Assembly (NCBI RefSeq): GCF_900114785.1
Contig: NZ_FOUG01000001.1
Coordinates: 186,001 to 250,000 of the forward strand
Direction of reading: 5' to 3'
Source of the DNA: Variovorax sp. OV329
Lineage (GTDB): Bacteria; Pseudomonadota; Gammaproteobacteria; Burkholderiales; Burkholderiaceae_C
Length of the DNA stretch: 64,000 nt
Below the pieces are notes generated by a model. That model saw only the letters and a list, made by a program, of their open reading frames with translations, was not told where the DNA came from and searched no databases. Below, in pieces: positions 28,190 through 37,225 of the stretch. Every line of letters starts with the position of its first letter. Within the stretch, counting starts at the first letter, position 1. A program made the position numbers and the translations under genes.

Positions 28190-29097
28190 TGAGCAGCAAC
28201 GACGACAGCCAGGCCGCCGCTACCTCCCGCACCAGCCGCGACGACTCGCAGGGCATGGACTACCTCACCTCGATGCCGCGGCGCTGGGTGACGCTGTACA
28301 TCCCGCTGGGCATCTTCATCTTCGTGCTGCTGTTCCCGTTCTACTGGATGGGCGTCACATCGCTCAAGCCCGATGCCGAACTGCTGTCCCGTGAGGGCAA
28401 TCCCTTCTGGATCATCGGGCCCACCGTGGCGCATTTCCAGAAGCTGTTCTTCCACACCGAATACCCCTCGTGGCTATGGAACACCATCGTGGTGTCCGTG
28501 GTGTCCACCTTCATCTCGCTGGCCTGCTCGGTGCTGGCGGCCTATGCGATCGAGCGGCTGCGCTTCTCGGGCGCCAAGCCTTCGGGCGGGGCCATCTTCC
28601 TGGCCTACCTGGTGCCGCCCTCGATCCTCTTCATCCCGCTGGCGGCCATCGTGGTGAACCTGGGGCTGTTCGACTCGCGCTGGGCGCTGATCCTCACCTA
28701 TCCGACCTTCCTCATTCCCTTCGCCACCTGGCTGCTGATGAGCTACTTCCGCTCCATTCCCTTCGAGCTGGAGGAATGCGCGCTCATCGACGGGGCCACG
28801 CGCTGGCAGATCCTCATCAAGATCGTGCTGCCGCTGGCGGTGCCGGGGTTGATCTCGGCGGGCATCTTCGCCTTCACGCTGTCGTGGAACGAGTTCATCT
28901 ACGCGCTCACCTTCATCTCCTCGTCGGAGAACAAGACGGTGCCGGTGGGCGTGGTCACCGAACTGGTGGAGGGCGACGTCTACCACTGGGGTCCGCTCAT
29001 GGCCGGCGCGCTGATGGGCTCGCTGCCGGTGGCCTTCGTGTACTCCTTCTTCGTGGAGTACTACGTGTCGGGGCTGACCGGGTCGGTCAAGGAGTAG
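28189..29097 (+). CDS. ABC sugar transporter permease 2 (MalG type)
   Basis: The 302-residue polytopic protein carries the EAA loop ECALIDGATRWQILIKIVLP and ends with a short cytoplasmic tail. It starts inside the TGATG overlap with permease 1. Its first 30 residues are Ser/Asp/Gln-rich and hydrophilic. The last gene of the importer ends about 10 bases beyond the convergent end of the SnoaL-like gene. Confidence 0.92.
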   Translation: MSSNDDSQAAATSRTSRDDSQGMDYLTSMPRRWVTLYIPLGIFIFVLLFPFYWMGVTSLKPDAELLSREGNPFWIIGPTVAHFQKLFFHTEYPSWLWNTIVVSVVSTFISLACSVLAAYAIERLRFSGAKPSGGAIFLAYLVPPSILFIPLAAIVVNLGLFDSRWALILTYPTFLIPFATWLLMSYFRSIPFELEECALIDGATRWQILIKIVLPLAVPGLISAGIFAFTLSWNEFIYALTFISSSENKTVPVGVVTELVEGDVYHWGPLMAGALMGSLPVAFVYSFFVEYYVSGLTGSVKE

Positions 29098-29491
29098 GCG
29101 GCGCCTGCGCCACCAGCGAGTCGACGAGGCGCTGGTCCTCGTCGTAGACCCAGCATTCGATGATCTTGCCGTCCTGCAGGCGGTAGCGCAGCATGCGCTC
29201 CACCTCCAAACGCGTGCCGCCCTGGGCGAAGGACTCGCGCGAGACGATGGCGCCGCAGTCCTGGCCCTCCATCACGTCCACCAGCCGCACCAGCTGGCGC
29301 TGCGTGCGCAGGCTGAAGTCCTTCATGGCCGCCATGGCCGCGGTCTTGCCACGATGCACGCCCGCCAGCGGATGCGTGCCGAAATAACGGAACACCACGT
29401 CGTCGTGGTACATCGCGAACATGGCGCGCAGGTCGCCTTCGGCCCAGGCGCGGGCGTAGACCTGCAGGGGGTGTTCGGAGGCAGAAGTCAT
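29087..29491 (-). CDS. SnoaL/NTF2-like protein
   Basis: This 134-residue protein has the cone-shaped NTF2-like fold, as indicated by QVYARAWAEGDLRAMFAMYHDDVVF and the C-terminal YRLQDGKIIECWVYDED. Members include small isomerases, hydrolases and unknowns. The start at 29491 (MTSASEHPLQVY) follows the usual family N-terminus. The 13-residue longer form is less likely. Its 3' end overlaps that of the permease on the other strand. Confidence 0.8.
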   Translation of the reverse strand: MTSASEHPLQVYARAWAEGDLRAMFAMYHDDVVFRYFGTHPLAGVHRGKTAAMAAMKDFSLRTQRQLVRLVDVMEGQDCGAIVSRESFAQGGTRLEVERMLRYRLQDGKIIECWVYDEDQRLVDSLVAQAPPTP

Positions 29492-29534
29492 GCGCACGGC
29501 TCCAGGAGGAAGGGCCGCGAAACTTAGCACGCCC

Positions 29535-30812
29535 TCAGGGCGCGCGCAGCCGGTCCAGCAGTTCCACGCTGGGATAGCCGTCGGCCGGCAGGCCCAGCTT
29601 CTGCTGGAAGCGGCGCACGGCGGAGCGCGTGGCCGGGCCCATCACCCCATCGGGCGTGCCGGCATCGAAGCCGCCGGCGTTCAACGCCTCCTGCATCTCG
29701 CGAACCTGCGAGCGAGACAGGGGCGCCAGCTCGCGTGGCCACGGCGCCTGCACGCCCGGCCCGCCGGCGATGCGCTGCGCAAGCAGGCCCACCGCGAGCG
29801 CGTAGTTGGTCGAGTTGTTGTAGCGCAGGATGGCGCGGAAGTTGGGGCCGATGACGAAGGCCGGGCCGCGCGCACCTGCGGGCAGGAAGAGGGAGGCCTC
29901 GGCCAGCGGTGGCAGGGCCTGCCCGTCGAAGCTGCGCACGCCCTCGGCTTCCCACTGCGCGCTGGACTGGCGGATGCCCGGGTCGGCGCGGCCGTAGTCG
30001 AAGCCCTGCGGCAGGCGCACCTCCGCCCCCCACGCCTGGCCGGCCTGCCAGCCCGATCGGGCGAGGAAGTTCGCCGTGGAGGCGATCACGTCCGGCATGC
30101 TGCCCCAGATGTCGCGCCGGCCATCGCCGTCGCCATCGACCGCATAGCTGGCGAATGCCGAGGGCATGAACTGCGTCTGGCCCATCGCGCCCGCCCACGA
30201 GCCGATCATGTGGGCCGCGTCGATGTCCCCGGCCTGGATGATCTTCAGTGCTGCCAGCAGTTCGCCGCGCGCCCAGGCTTCGCGCCGGCCGTCGAAGCCC
30301 AGCGTGGCCAACGCGCTCAGCGTGGGGGTGTTGCCGTAGTTGCCGCCGTAGTTGCTCTCCATGCCCCAGATGGCCACAACGATCTCGGGTGGCACGCCGT
30401 AGCGCGCGGCCGCGGCATCCAGGGGTGCGCGCCACTGCTGCAGCATCTGCTGGCCTTGCGCGACGCGCTGGGGCGAGACGGTGTTGTCCAGGTACTGCCA
30501 GGGCGCCCGCGTGAACTCCGGCTGGGCGCGGTCCAGCTCGACCACGCGGGGCAGGTACTGCGCCCCATCGAGCGCGCGCAGCGTGCCGTCGTTGATGCCG
30601 GCGGCGCGGGCCGAATCCTTGAAGCCGGCGAGCCATTGCGCGAAGCGCTGCTGCTGCTCGGCAGCCTGTGCGGGCGTGGTGCCTGCGGCCGGCGGTTGGG
30701 CGGAGGTGGCGGGCGGCGGCGTGGTTGCAGGCGGCGCGCTGAGGTCGGTGGTGGCGCAGCCGGCCAAGAGCAGGGCGGCAAGCAGTGCGGACAGGGGAAG
30801 GGCGCGGTGCAT
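29535..30812 (-). CDS. Lytic murein transglycosylase, MltB family lipoprotein
   Basis: This 425-residue outer-membrane lipoprotein (lipobox LLAGC) should cleave peptidoglycan glycan chains to anhydro-muropeptides. The catalytic Glu is in IWGMESNYGG. The MltB-type segments IGSWAGAMGQTQFMPS and DGDGRRDIWGS follow. A peptidoglycan-binding domain of about 60 residues closes the protein (SQVREMQEALNAGGFDAGTPDGVMG). The start at 30812 is fixed by the signal sequence. It is divergent from the small GAF gene. Confidence 0.92.
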   Translation of the reverse strand: MHRALPLSALLAALLLAGCATTDLSAPPATTPPPATSAQPPAAGTTPAQAAEQQQRFAQWLAGFKDSARAAGINDGTLRALDGAQYLPRVVELDRAQPEFTRAPWQYLDNTVSPQRVAQGQQMLQQWRAPLDAAAARYGVPPEIVVAIWGMESNYGGNYGNTPTLSALATLGFDGRREAWARGELLAALKIIQAGDIDAAHMIGSWAGAMGQTQFMPSAFASYAVDGDGDGRRDIWGSMPDVIASTANFLARSGWQAGQAWGAEVRLPQGFDYGRADPGIRQSSAQWEAEGVRSFDGQALPPLAEASLFLPAGARGPAFVIGPNFRAILRYNNSTNYALAVGLLAQRIAGGPGVQAPWPRELAPLSRSQVREMQEALNAGGFDAGTPDGVMGPATRSAVRRFQQKLGLPADGYPSVELLDRLRAP

Positions 30813-30921
30813 GCCGCGATTTTCGCCTCTGCACGCCGATGTCTGACGTGGGACAGTGTCTCTCTTGCCGGCCACACTGCAGGTCACTTACTCTTCAAGA
30901 CAAGGAACGATCATCAAGACG

Positions 30922-31392
30922 ATGCAGAGTTACATCTCCCGCTCACCCAATGGCGATCACATCGAGCGCGCAATCGCTGCACTCCTGCTGCTCGTGCGCG
31001 AGCAGTTCGGCCTGGAAGTCGTCTTCCTGGGCGAAGCGCTCGAGGGCCGGCGCTACTTCCGCCAGATCAGCGCCGCCAGCGAGCCCTGCGTCATCGAGGT
31101 GGGCCAGTCCCAGCCTCTGGAGGAGACGCTGTGCCAGCGCATCCTCGAGGGACGGGCAGCGCGCCTGATCATCGACGTCACTTCGCAGCGGCAGGCGCTG
31201 GACCTGCCGCCGGTGTACGACGGCCTGGGCACGCACGTAGGGGTGCCGGTGTACCTGGCGAGCGGCCGCCTCTACGGTTTCCTGTGCGGCTTCAGCTTCC
31301 AGCGGCTGGAAGGCATTTCGCAGCGCGACATCAAGCGCCTGGAAGTGGCTGCGCGCACCGCCGCGCGGCTGATCGACGAGGCCAGCCAATAG
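30922..31392 (+). CDS. Small GAF-like sensory protein
   Basis: This 156-residue protein looks like a single GAF domain (FGLEVVFLGEALEGRRYFRQI, then GTHVGVPVYLASGRLYGFLCGF). It has no output domain and may bind a small ligand or act as a redox sensor. The start at 30922 gives the normal fold length. It is divergent from the MltB gene and shows general similarity in type to the GAF protein at 8069-8524. Confidence 0.78.
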   Translation: MQSYISRSPNGDHIERAIAALLLLVREQFGLEVVFLGEALEGRRYFRQISAASEPCVIEVGQSQPLEETLCQRILEGRAARLIIDVTSQRQALDLPPVYDGLGTHVGVPVYLASGRLYGFLCGFSFQRLEGISQRDIKRLEVAARTAARLIDEASQ

Positions 31393-31455
31393 CGGCTGGG
31401 AGCGTCGCGTTGGGGTGGCGCTTCCAGGCCGCAATCCGAAGCGAGTGAACTTGCC

Positions 31456-32622
31456 TCAGGCGCAGTTCTGCCACGGCGCGCGCGCAGTCCCACGGTCGGC
31501 GGGGTGCGGGTGTTCGAGGAAGAAGCGGATCAGTTCCGCGCTGGCATCCGGCCCGCGGCTGTCGGTGTAGCTGCCGGCCGCCCGGCCGCCCGACCAGGCA
31601 TGGGGGGCGCCGTGAATCGTCCAGCGTTCCGCCAGGATGGCGCCGTCCGCGCCTCGATGGATCGCACGCGTGGCGCTGCGCGTTCCGGCGGCGTTCACGG
31701 CGGTGATCTCGACCGTTGCGGTGGCGTCGACGCAGGCACGGATGACGTGTTCGCCGTTGCGCTGGTGCACGGTCGCGTCCGCGTCCCCGTGGAAGACGAT
31801 CGTCGGCACGCCGGTGGGTGCGCCAGCCGGGTGCTGGCCGGCTCCGCGCATTGCAGACAGTGCAGAAGGCAGGTCCAGCGCGCTGCCCGCGGCCAGTCCC
31901 GAATGCACGCCCACGGCAGCGTAAAGATCCGGATGCGTCTCGCCCAGGATGGCGGCCATCGCTCCACCGGCGGAAAGGCCAGCCACGAACACGCGCTGCG
32001 CGTCGATGCGGTGGTGCTGCATGACATCGCGCGTCATCGCGGCCAGCAAGGCCGGCTCCCCGCGGCCGCGCTGCTGGTGCGAATGCTTGAACCAGTTCCA
32101 GCAGCCCTGTGGATTGGCCTGGCGCGATTGCGCCGGATACAGGACATAGAAGCCCTGGGCCTGGGCCAGCTCGTTCATGCCGGTCCCGGCCGCGAAGTCG
32201 TCGGGATCCTGGGTGCAGCCATGGAGCATCACCACCAGCGGCAGCGGCCGGTCGCCGGCCTGGGGCGGAACGAAGAGCTTGTAGTCGCGCCGATCCCGCC
32301 CGTCGCTGTAGCTGTCGGCAAGGAATCGCCCGGTAGCCGGGGGTTCGGCACGAGCGCTGCGCTCTTCGGCCCTTGCGGCTGGCTCGGTTGATGACGAGTC
32401 GCTTGCCTCGGGCGTGAGAAATCGCGCGGTCACGTCGATCACATCGCCGGGACTTGTCCGGGATGCGGGCGCTGCCTGGCCGGCGGATGCGGCGCTGGCA
32501 AATGACGCGGGGGCGCCTTTGCGCGAGCCCAGCGCTGCCTGGATGGTCGATGTGGCCCCGCGCAGATTGCCGCTGCGCACCTGGCCGAGGGCCGCGGTCA
32601 AGGATGCAAGGTCGATGTTCAT
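31456..32622 (-). CDS. PHB-depolymerase-family esterase
   Basis: This 388-residue alpha/beta-hydrolase has a disordered Ala/Ser-rich first 90 residues, then the poly(3-hydroxybutyrate) depolymerase-type core with an oxyanion region VVMLHGCTQDPDDFAAGTGM and the nucleophile elbow AGLSAGGAMAA. The acid and base candidates are in FHGDADATVH and GAPHAWSG. No signal peptide is seen, so an intracellular or surface role on polyester, feruloyl or related esters is possible. The RHH regulator gene at 32661 is just upstream on the same strand. Confidence 0.88.
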   Translation of the reverse strand: MNIDLASLTAALGQVRSGNLRGATSTIQAALGSRKGAPASFASAASAGQAAPASRTSPGDVIDVTARFLTPEASDSSSTEPAARAEERSARAEPPATGRFLADSYSDGRDRRDYKLFVPPQAGDRPLPLVVMLHGCTQDPDDFAAGTGMNELAQAQGFYVLYPAQSRQANPQGCWNWFKHSHQQRGRGEPALLAAMTRDVMQHHRIDAQRVFVAGLSAGGAMAAILGETHPDLYAAVGVHSGLAAGSALDLPSALSAMRGAGQHPAGAPTGVPTIVFHGDADATVHQRNGEHVIRACVDATATVEITAVNAAGTRSATRAIHRGADGAILAERWTIHGAPHAWSGGRAAGSYTDSRGPDASAELIRFFLEHPHPADRGTARAPWQNCA

Positions 32623-32660
32623 ATGAGTTCCCTGAGTTGTGTTGTGTCGTGCTTGCGGAT

Positions 32661-33083
32661 TTAGCCGATGCGGCCTGCCAGCGCCGCCTTCACCGCTGCG
32701 CTGGCGTGAAAGGCGCCCAGCACCGTGACGGACTCGATCGTCTCGGCGGCCAAGCCGGGGGACACCTCCGGCCCGATCACCGCCAGGCCGAGGACGCGGA
32801 TCTGCAGCTTTTCGCGGGCCGCCCTGACGGCTTCGAGATCGGCTGCACCGAAGTGCTGGATGCCCAGAACCAGGGACTTGCGCGCAACCGTCTGGCGCAC
32901 CACCTCCGCTTGCGTGGCGAGATGGGTGCGGATGGCGGTGCGAATCAGGTCCGAGCGATTCGAATAGAAGCCTTCCTGGACCAGCAGGTCGATCTGGCCC
33001 AGGTCCACGCAACCGACGTTGATGGTGATCTTTTCGTCCGCCGGTTTGGCGGAGGCTAGGAGGGTGGCGCTTTTCTTCGGCAT
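32661..33083 (-). CDS. CopG/RHH-type transcriptional regulator
   Basis: This 140-residue protein has a ribbon-helix-helix DNA-binding part at residues 17-50 (KITINVGCVDLGQIDLLVQE then YSNRSDLIRTAIRTHL) and a C-terminal part of about 85 residues of unknown role. The start MPKKSATLL at 33083 is chosen because the longer form would run into a perfect palindrome that is probably its operator. It lies directly upstream of the PHB-depolymerase-like gene and may regulate it and itself. Confidence 0.8.
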   Translation of the reverse strand: MPKKSATLLASAKPADEKITINVGCVDLGQIDLLVQEGFYSNRSDLIRTAIRTHLATQAEVVRQTVARKSLVLGIQHFGAADLEAVRAAREKLQIRVLGLAVIGPEVSPGLAAETIESVTVLGAFHASAAVKAALAGRIG

Positions 33084-33085
33084 GC

Positions 33086-33114
33086 GCCATCCTATTACCA
33101 TCCAAGTGGATGGT
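33086..33114. promoter_or_regulatory. Operator-like palindrome upstream of the RHH regulator
   Basis: ACCATCCAAGTGGATGGT (33097-33114) is a perfect inverted repeat with 8-bp arms around two bases. A further half site CCATCC lies at 33087-33092, 11 bp from the copy in the palindrome. RHH dimers often bind such spaced repeats. It sits 14 bp upstream of the regulator's start codon, which suggests autoregulation. Confidence 0.6.
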
Positions 33115-33122
33115 CAATCGTT

Positions 33123-33950
33123 TTATTCCCGCGCGGTTTTCGCTTTCGACGAAGGTCCTCTGCCTGTTGCGGGCAACTTCTCTACGGAGACCGTCATGTC
33201 CTCTATGTCCATCGGGCCGTAGTTGCTCATGAACGCAACGTCGGCGGCGTCCCGGCCGTATCCGACCACGATGCGCCCGCCCCGCGGGCTGGCCTGGGTC
33301 GCGTCGAAGGTGTACCAGCGTCCTCCCACAAAGGCCTCGAACCAGGCATGCATGTCCATCGGCTCCAGTCCATGCAGATAGCCCGCCACCATGCGCGCTG
33401 GAATTCGCAGTGCGCGGGTGAGCGCAATGCCCACATGGGCAAAGTCACGGCAGACCCCCGCGCCTGCCTCCAGTGTCTGCATCGCATCGGTGGCGGAGTC
33501 GCTCACGCCGTATTCGTAGCGCAACTGCTCGTGGATCCAGCGGCGGATCGCTTCGACTTGCGCATAGCCCGGCGCATGCATGTGGGCGATGGCCTTGGCC
33601 TTTTCCTCCATCCGGTCGCTGGGGCAATACCGGCTGGGCAGCAGGTAGACCAGCGCGGCATCGGGGAGCTCTTCGACCGGCGTGGCGCGAGCATCCGGGT
33701 CCACGGCCAGGGCGTCTTCGGTGTCCATGACGACCTCGACGTCGATGCGCATGCCGCCGGCCGGCACGGTCAGGCGCTGGCAGAGGTTGCCATACACGTC
33801 CGTGTACTCGACGGTGGGCACCCATGGGTCGAGCATGTATTCCTCACGCACCATCCACTGTGCCAAACCGCTTCTGGGCCGCAGCATGGCCACGGCAGGA
33901 CAGGGCGCTTCGTTCTTGATGCGCATCTGATGGATCACTTGGAGGCGCAC
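33123..33950 (-). CDS. Transglutaminase-like cysteine-peptidase family protein
   Basis: This 275-residue protein has the papain-like transglutaminase triad in visible order: Cys in GVCRDFAHVG, His in MDMHAWFEAF and Asp in WYTFDATQ. An N-terminal beta-rich domain of about 130 residues precedes it, as in bacterial homologues of the same type. It may cleave or crosslink peptide bonds in the cytoplasm. It stands next to the RHH/esterase pair and is divergent from the amidohydrolase gene. Confidence 0.88.
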   Translation of the reverse strand: MRLQVIHQMRIKNEAPCPAVAMLRPRSGLAQWMVREEYMLDPWVPTVEYTDVYGNLCQRLTVPAGGMRIDVEVVMDTEDALAVDPDARATPVEELPDAALVYLLPSRYCPSDRMEEKAKAIAHMHAPGYAQVEAIRRWIHEQLRYEYGVSDSATDAMQTLEAGAGVCRDFAHVGIALTRALRIPARMVAGYLHGLEPMDMHAWFEAFVGGRWYTFDATQASPRGGRIVVGYGRDAADVAFMSNYGPMDIEDMTVSVEKLPATGRGPSSKAKTARE

Positions 33951-34134
33951 TGTTGAATCTCCTGGAAATCAAGTCTTTGGAAAGCAGGGGGCCAGGCAGT
34001 GTGCTGCGCGCATCCATCGCAGGGACGTCGGCCTGGAGCGCATGCATGTGAAGGACACACCCGCACCGGCGCATCGGCGCACCCGGGGTACATACACTCT
34101 CGACGTCGTCACAACTCGCGAAGGACACTTTCGA

Positions 34135-35469
34135 ATGCCTTTGAACCTGCTTTTCTTCCGCCGCTGCGCCGTGGCCTGCGCCGTTCTCGGCTTGTCCGTG
34201 GGTGCCATCGCCCAAAGCGCCTCGCCGCTGCACGCGCAGGTGGCCCCGATCGTCTCGGGCATGTACCCCTCGCTGGAGGCGCTCTACAAGGACCTGCATG
34301 CACATCCGGAGATCGGCTTCCAGGAAGTCCGCACCGCCGCCAGGATGGCCGAGGAGATGAAGAAGCTGGGCTTCGAGGTGACCGAGAAGGTGGGTGGCAC
34401 CGGCGTGGTGGGCATCTACAAGAACGGCGCCGGCCCCACGGTGCTGGTGCGCACCGAACTCGATGCGCTGCCCATGGAAGAAAAGACCGGCCTGCCGTAC
34501 GCGAGCAAGGCCAAGGCCATGTCCAACGGCCGCGAGACCTTCGTGGCCCACAGCTGCGGACATGACGTGCACATGGCCGCCTGGGTGGGCACCGCGCGCA
34601 CGCTGCTGGCGATGAAGGACCAGTGGAAGGGCACGCTGATGTTCGTCGCGCAGCCGGCCGAGGAAACCGTGAACGGCGCCAAGGCGATGATCGACGACGG
34701 CTTCTTCAAGCGCTTCGGCAAGCCCGACTTCGCCTTCGCGCTGCACACCTCGGCATCGCCCTTCGGCACGGTGGGCTACCGTGCCGGCCCGACGTCTTCC
34801 AACTCCGACGGCATGGAGATCACCTTCAAGGGCCGCGGCGGCCACGGCTCTGCGCCCGACAAGACCATCGACCCCATCACCATCGCTGCGCGCTTCGTCA
34901 CCGACGTGCAGACGGTGGTGAGCCGCGAGAAGGACCCGGCCGAGTTCGGCGTCGTCACCGTGGGCGCGATCCAGGGCGGCACGGTGGGCAACATCATTCC
35001 CGATACCGTGGTGCTTCGCGGCACCGTGCGCTCCTACAAGCCCGAGGTGCGCGAGAAGCTGCTGGCCGGCATCCGCCGCACCGCCAATGCGGCGGCCGCG
35101 ATGGGCGGCGCGCCCGAGCCGACGGTGGAGCTGGTGCCGGGCGGCGCGGCTATCGTGAACGACGCACAGGTAGTGAATCGCACGGCCACGGCGCTCAAGG
35201 CCGCGCTGGGCGACAAGAACGTGACGGAGGTGCCGCCCATCACCGCCAGCGAGGACTTCTCGGAGTTCCTCAATGCCGGCGTGCCGGGCATGATGTTCTT
35301 CGTCGGCACCGTGTCGCCCAAGGACTGGGAGGCCTCGCGCAAGCCGGGCGGCAAGCCCATCCCTTTCAACCACTCGCCCTTCTTCGCACCGGTGCCCGAG
35401 CCCTCGATCAAGACCAGCGTGGAAGCGATGAGCGTGGCCTTGCTGACCACGCTGGCACCGGCCCAGTAA
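34135..35469 (+). CDS. Exported M20-family amidohydrolase/peptidase
   Basis: This 444-residue zinc-dependent hydrolase has a Sec signal (AVACAVLGLSVGAIAQS). Metal-ligand segments of the M20D type are visible: SCGHDVHMA, QPAEETV and the later His near NHSPFF. It should cleave N-acyl or amide bonds, as in hippurate or IAA-amino-acid hydrolases. The start at 34135 provides the signal peptide. A 31-residue upstream extension is unlikely. No operon partner is evident. Confidence 0.9.
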   Translation: MPLNLLFFRRCAVACAVLGLSVGAIAQSASPLHAQVAPIVSGMYPSLEALYKDLHAHPEIGFQEVRTAARMAEEMKKLGFEVTEKVGGTGVVGIYKNGAGPTVLVRTELDALPMEEKTGLPYASKAKAMSNGRETFVAHSCGHDVHMAAWVGTARTLLAMKDQWKGTLMFVAQPAEETVNGAKAMIDDGFFKRFGKPDFAFALHTSASPFGTVGYRAGPTSSNSDGMEITFKGRGGHGSAPDKTIDPITIAARFVTDVQTVVSREKDPAEFGVVTVGAIQGGTVGNIIPDTVVLRGTVRSYKPEVREKLLAGIRRTANAAAAMGGAPEPTVELVPGGAAIVNDAQVVNRTATALKAALGDKNVTEVPPITASEDFSEFLNAGVPGMMFFVGTVSPKDWEASRKPGGKPIPFNHSPFFAPVPEPSIKTSVEAMSVALLTTLAPAQ

Positions 35470-35482
35470 CTGGCGCCTTTGC

Positions 35483-36268
35483 TCAATGCCCGCCGGCGCC
35501 CCGCGGCGCGGGGCTGGGCAGCAGGCTGGCGGCGGCCACGGCGCAGGCCGCCAGCGTCCACACGATCATCGCGCCCGAGGGCAGGTCCAGCAGCGCCGAC
35601 AGCGCAAGCCCCAGCGCATAGCCCAGGGCACCCACGAGGTACGCGATGGCATTGCGCCTGGCCCCGGGCGGCAGGCCGCGCGTGGCCAGCGCCGGGATGA
35701 TGAGGCTGGAGAACACCAGGTACACACCCACCAGTTGCACGGATGCTGTCACCGCCACCGCGAACACGCCGTAGAAGCCGAAGCGGCCCAGCCGCGCCGA
35801 CCAGCCCAGCCGCATGACGACCAGCAGCAGCGCGGAGACGACGGCCAGCCAGACGAGGTGCGTGCCGTCCACCCACAGGATCTGGCCGACCAGCAGGTCC
35901 TTCAGGTGCTCGCCGCCGTGCGGGTTGCCCGCCAGCATCAGGATGCCGGCGCAGGCGGCCAGCACGAAGAGCACGCCGATCAGCGCCTCCTGTTGCTGCG
36001 CGGCGCGCTTCTCGGTCCAGGTCAGCAGCCATGCGCCGGCGAGGGCAGCGGCCACCGCCGCGAACTGCACCGCCACGCCGCCATGCTCCACGCCCAGGGC
36101 ATCGGCCGCGATCACCCCCAGGCCGGCGATCTGCGCGATGGCCAGGTCGATGAACACGATGCCGCGATCCAGCACCTGAGCGCCCAGCGGCACGTGCGTG
36201 GCCAGCACCAGCAGGCCGGCCAGCATGGCCGGGCCCAGGATGCCCAGGTCCAGGGCGTGCCAGTTCAT
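35483..36268 (-). CDS. Metal ABC transporter permease (ZnuB-like)
   Basis: This 261-residue membrane protein belongs to the ABC-3 permease family for zinc, manganese or iron. Hydrophobic segments cover most of the length, and the conserved SLIIPALATRGLPPGARR stretch is typical. It overlaps the binding-protein gene by 4 bp (ATGA). No ABC ATPase gene follows or precedes it in this operon, so the ATPase must be elsewhere. Confidence 0.9.
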   Translation of the reverse strand: MNWHALDLGILGPAMLAGLLVLATHVPLGAQVLDRGIVFIDLAIAQIAGLGVIAADALGVEHGGVAVQFAAVAAALAGAWLLTWTEKRAAQQQEALIGVLFVLAACAGILMLAGNPHGGEHLKDLLVGQILWVDGTHLVWLAVVSALLLVVMRLGWSARLGRFGFYGVFAVAVTASVQLVGVYLVFSSLIIPALATRGLPPGARRNAIAYLVGALGYALGLALSALLDLPSGAMIVWTLAACAVAAASLLPSPAPRGAGGH

Positions 36269-37188
36269 GGCTTGGCCGCGGCCAGCAGCCGTTCCAGCGT
36301 GTCGTCGAAGAGGCCGAAGAGGTTCTTCGCCCCATCGCTGCCGCCCACGGTGAAGGGCAGCTTCACCGCCGGCATGCCGGCGTTCTTGCTGAGCCATTCC
36401 GAAGGCCGCGGATCCTGGTAGGCCGCGTAGATCACCATGCGCGCCGGGTTGCTCTTGAGTGCGGCCTGCACGCCTTGCAGGTGCGACACCGTGGGCTCGA
36501 TGCCGGGCTTGGGCTCGAGCACCGCCACTTCCTTCAGGCCGAGCCAGTCGTACAGGTAGGCGAATCCCTTGTGCTGCGACACCACCGTGCTGCCCTTGAG
36601 CGGCGCGGCCTTCGCATCCCAGCGCGCGGAGGCTTCCTGCCAGCGCTTGCCGAAGTCGGCCTGCAGCCTGGCGTACTCGGCGGCGTTGGCCGGGTCGAGC
36701 TGTGCCAGGCGCGGGCCCAGCGCGGCCGCGACGCGGGCGATGTTGCGCGGGTCGGTCTGGATGTGCGGGTTGCCGGCGGCATGCACGTCGCCCTGCGCGC
36801 GGTCCAACTGCGTGGGCACCTCCAGCTTGGGCACGAAATCGGCCGCGGCGAAGTTGCCCGGCTGGCCCGCCTGCACCTTCGGGTTGCCGGACTGCTGCAG
36901 CAGCTGCGGCAGCCAGCCGATCTCCAGCTCGGCGCCGGTGCACAGCACCAGGTCGGCATTGCGGGTGCGTGCGATCAGGCTGGGCTTGGCCTGGATCTGG
37001 TGCGGGTCCTGCAGCGCGGTGGTTGCCACGGTCACGTCGACCAGGGCGCCACCCAGTTCCTGCGCGAGCGCGCCCCACTCGGGTTCGCAGGCGAACACGC
37101 GCAGGGCGGCGCTGGCCGGTGCGGCCAGCAGCAGGGACAGCAGGGGCGCCGCCAGCCAGGCGGCGATGGATGAGCGATGGAGCTTCAT
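36265..37188 (-). CDS. Metal ABC transporter substrate-binding protein (ZnuA-like)
   Basis: This 307-residue periplasmic protein has a Sec signal (LLSLLLAAPASAAL) and the cluster A-1 metal-binding fold. His ligand regions are in GNPHIQTDP and SQHKGFAYLY, and a Glu/His area is in GIEPTVSHLQG. The His-rich loop of many ZnuA proteins is missing. It starts 37 bp behind the outer-membrane protein gene and overlaps the permease by 4 bp. Zinc is the most likely ligand, with manganese the alternative. Confidence 0.9.
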   Translation of the reverse strand: MKLHRSSIAAWLAAPLLSLLLAAPASAALRVFACEPEWGALAQELGGALVDVTVATTALQDPHQIQAKPSLIARTRNADLVLCTGAELEIGWLPQLLQQSGNPKVQAGQPGNFAAADFVPKLEVPTQLDRAQGDVHAAGNPHIQTDPRNIARVAAALGPRLAQLDPANAAEYARLQADFGKRWQEASARWDAKAAPLKGSTVVSQHKGFAYLYDWLGLKEVAVLEPKPGIEPTVSHLQGVQAALKSNPARMVIYAAYQDPRPSEWLSKNAGMPAVKLPFTVGGSDGAKNLFGLFDDTLERLLAAAKP

Positions 37189-37225
37189 GGACGTTCCTCT
37201 TTTCTCACTGGGATGACGAAGGGAT

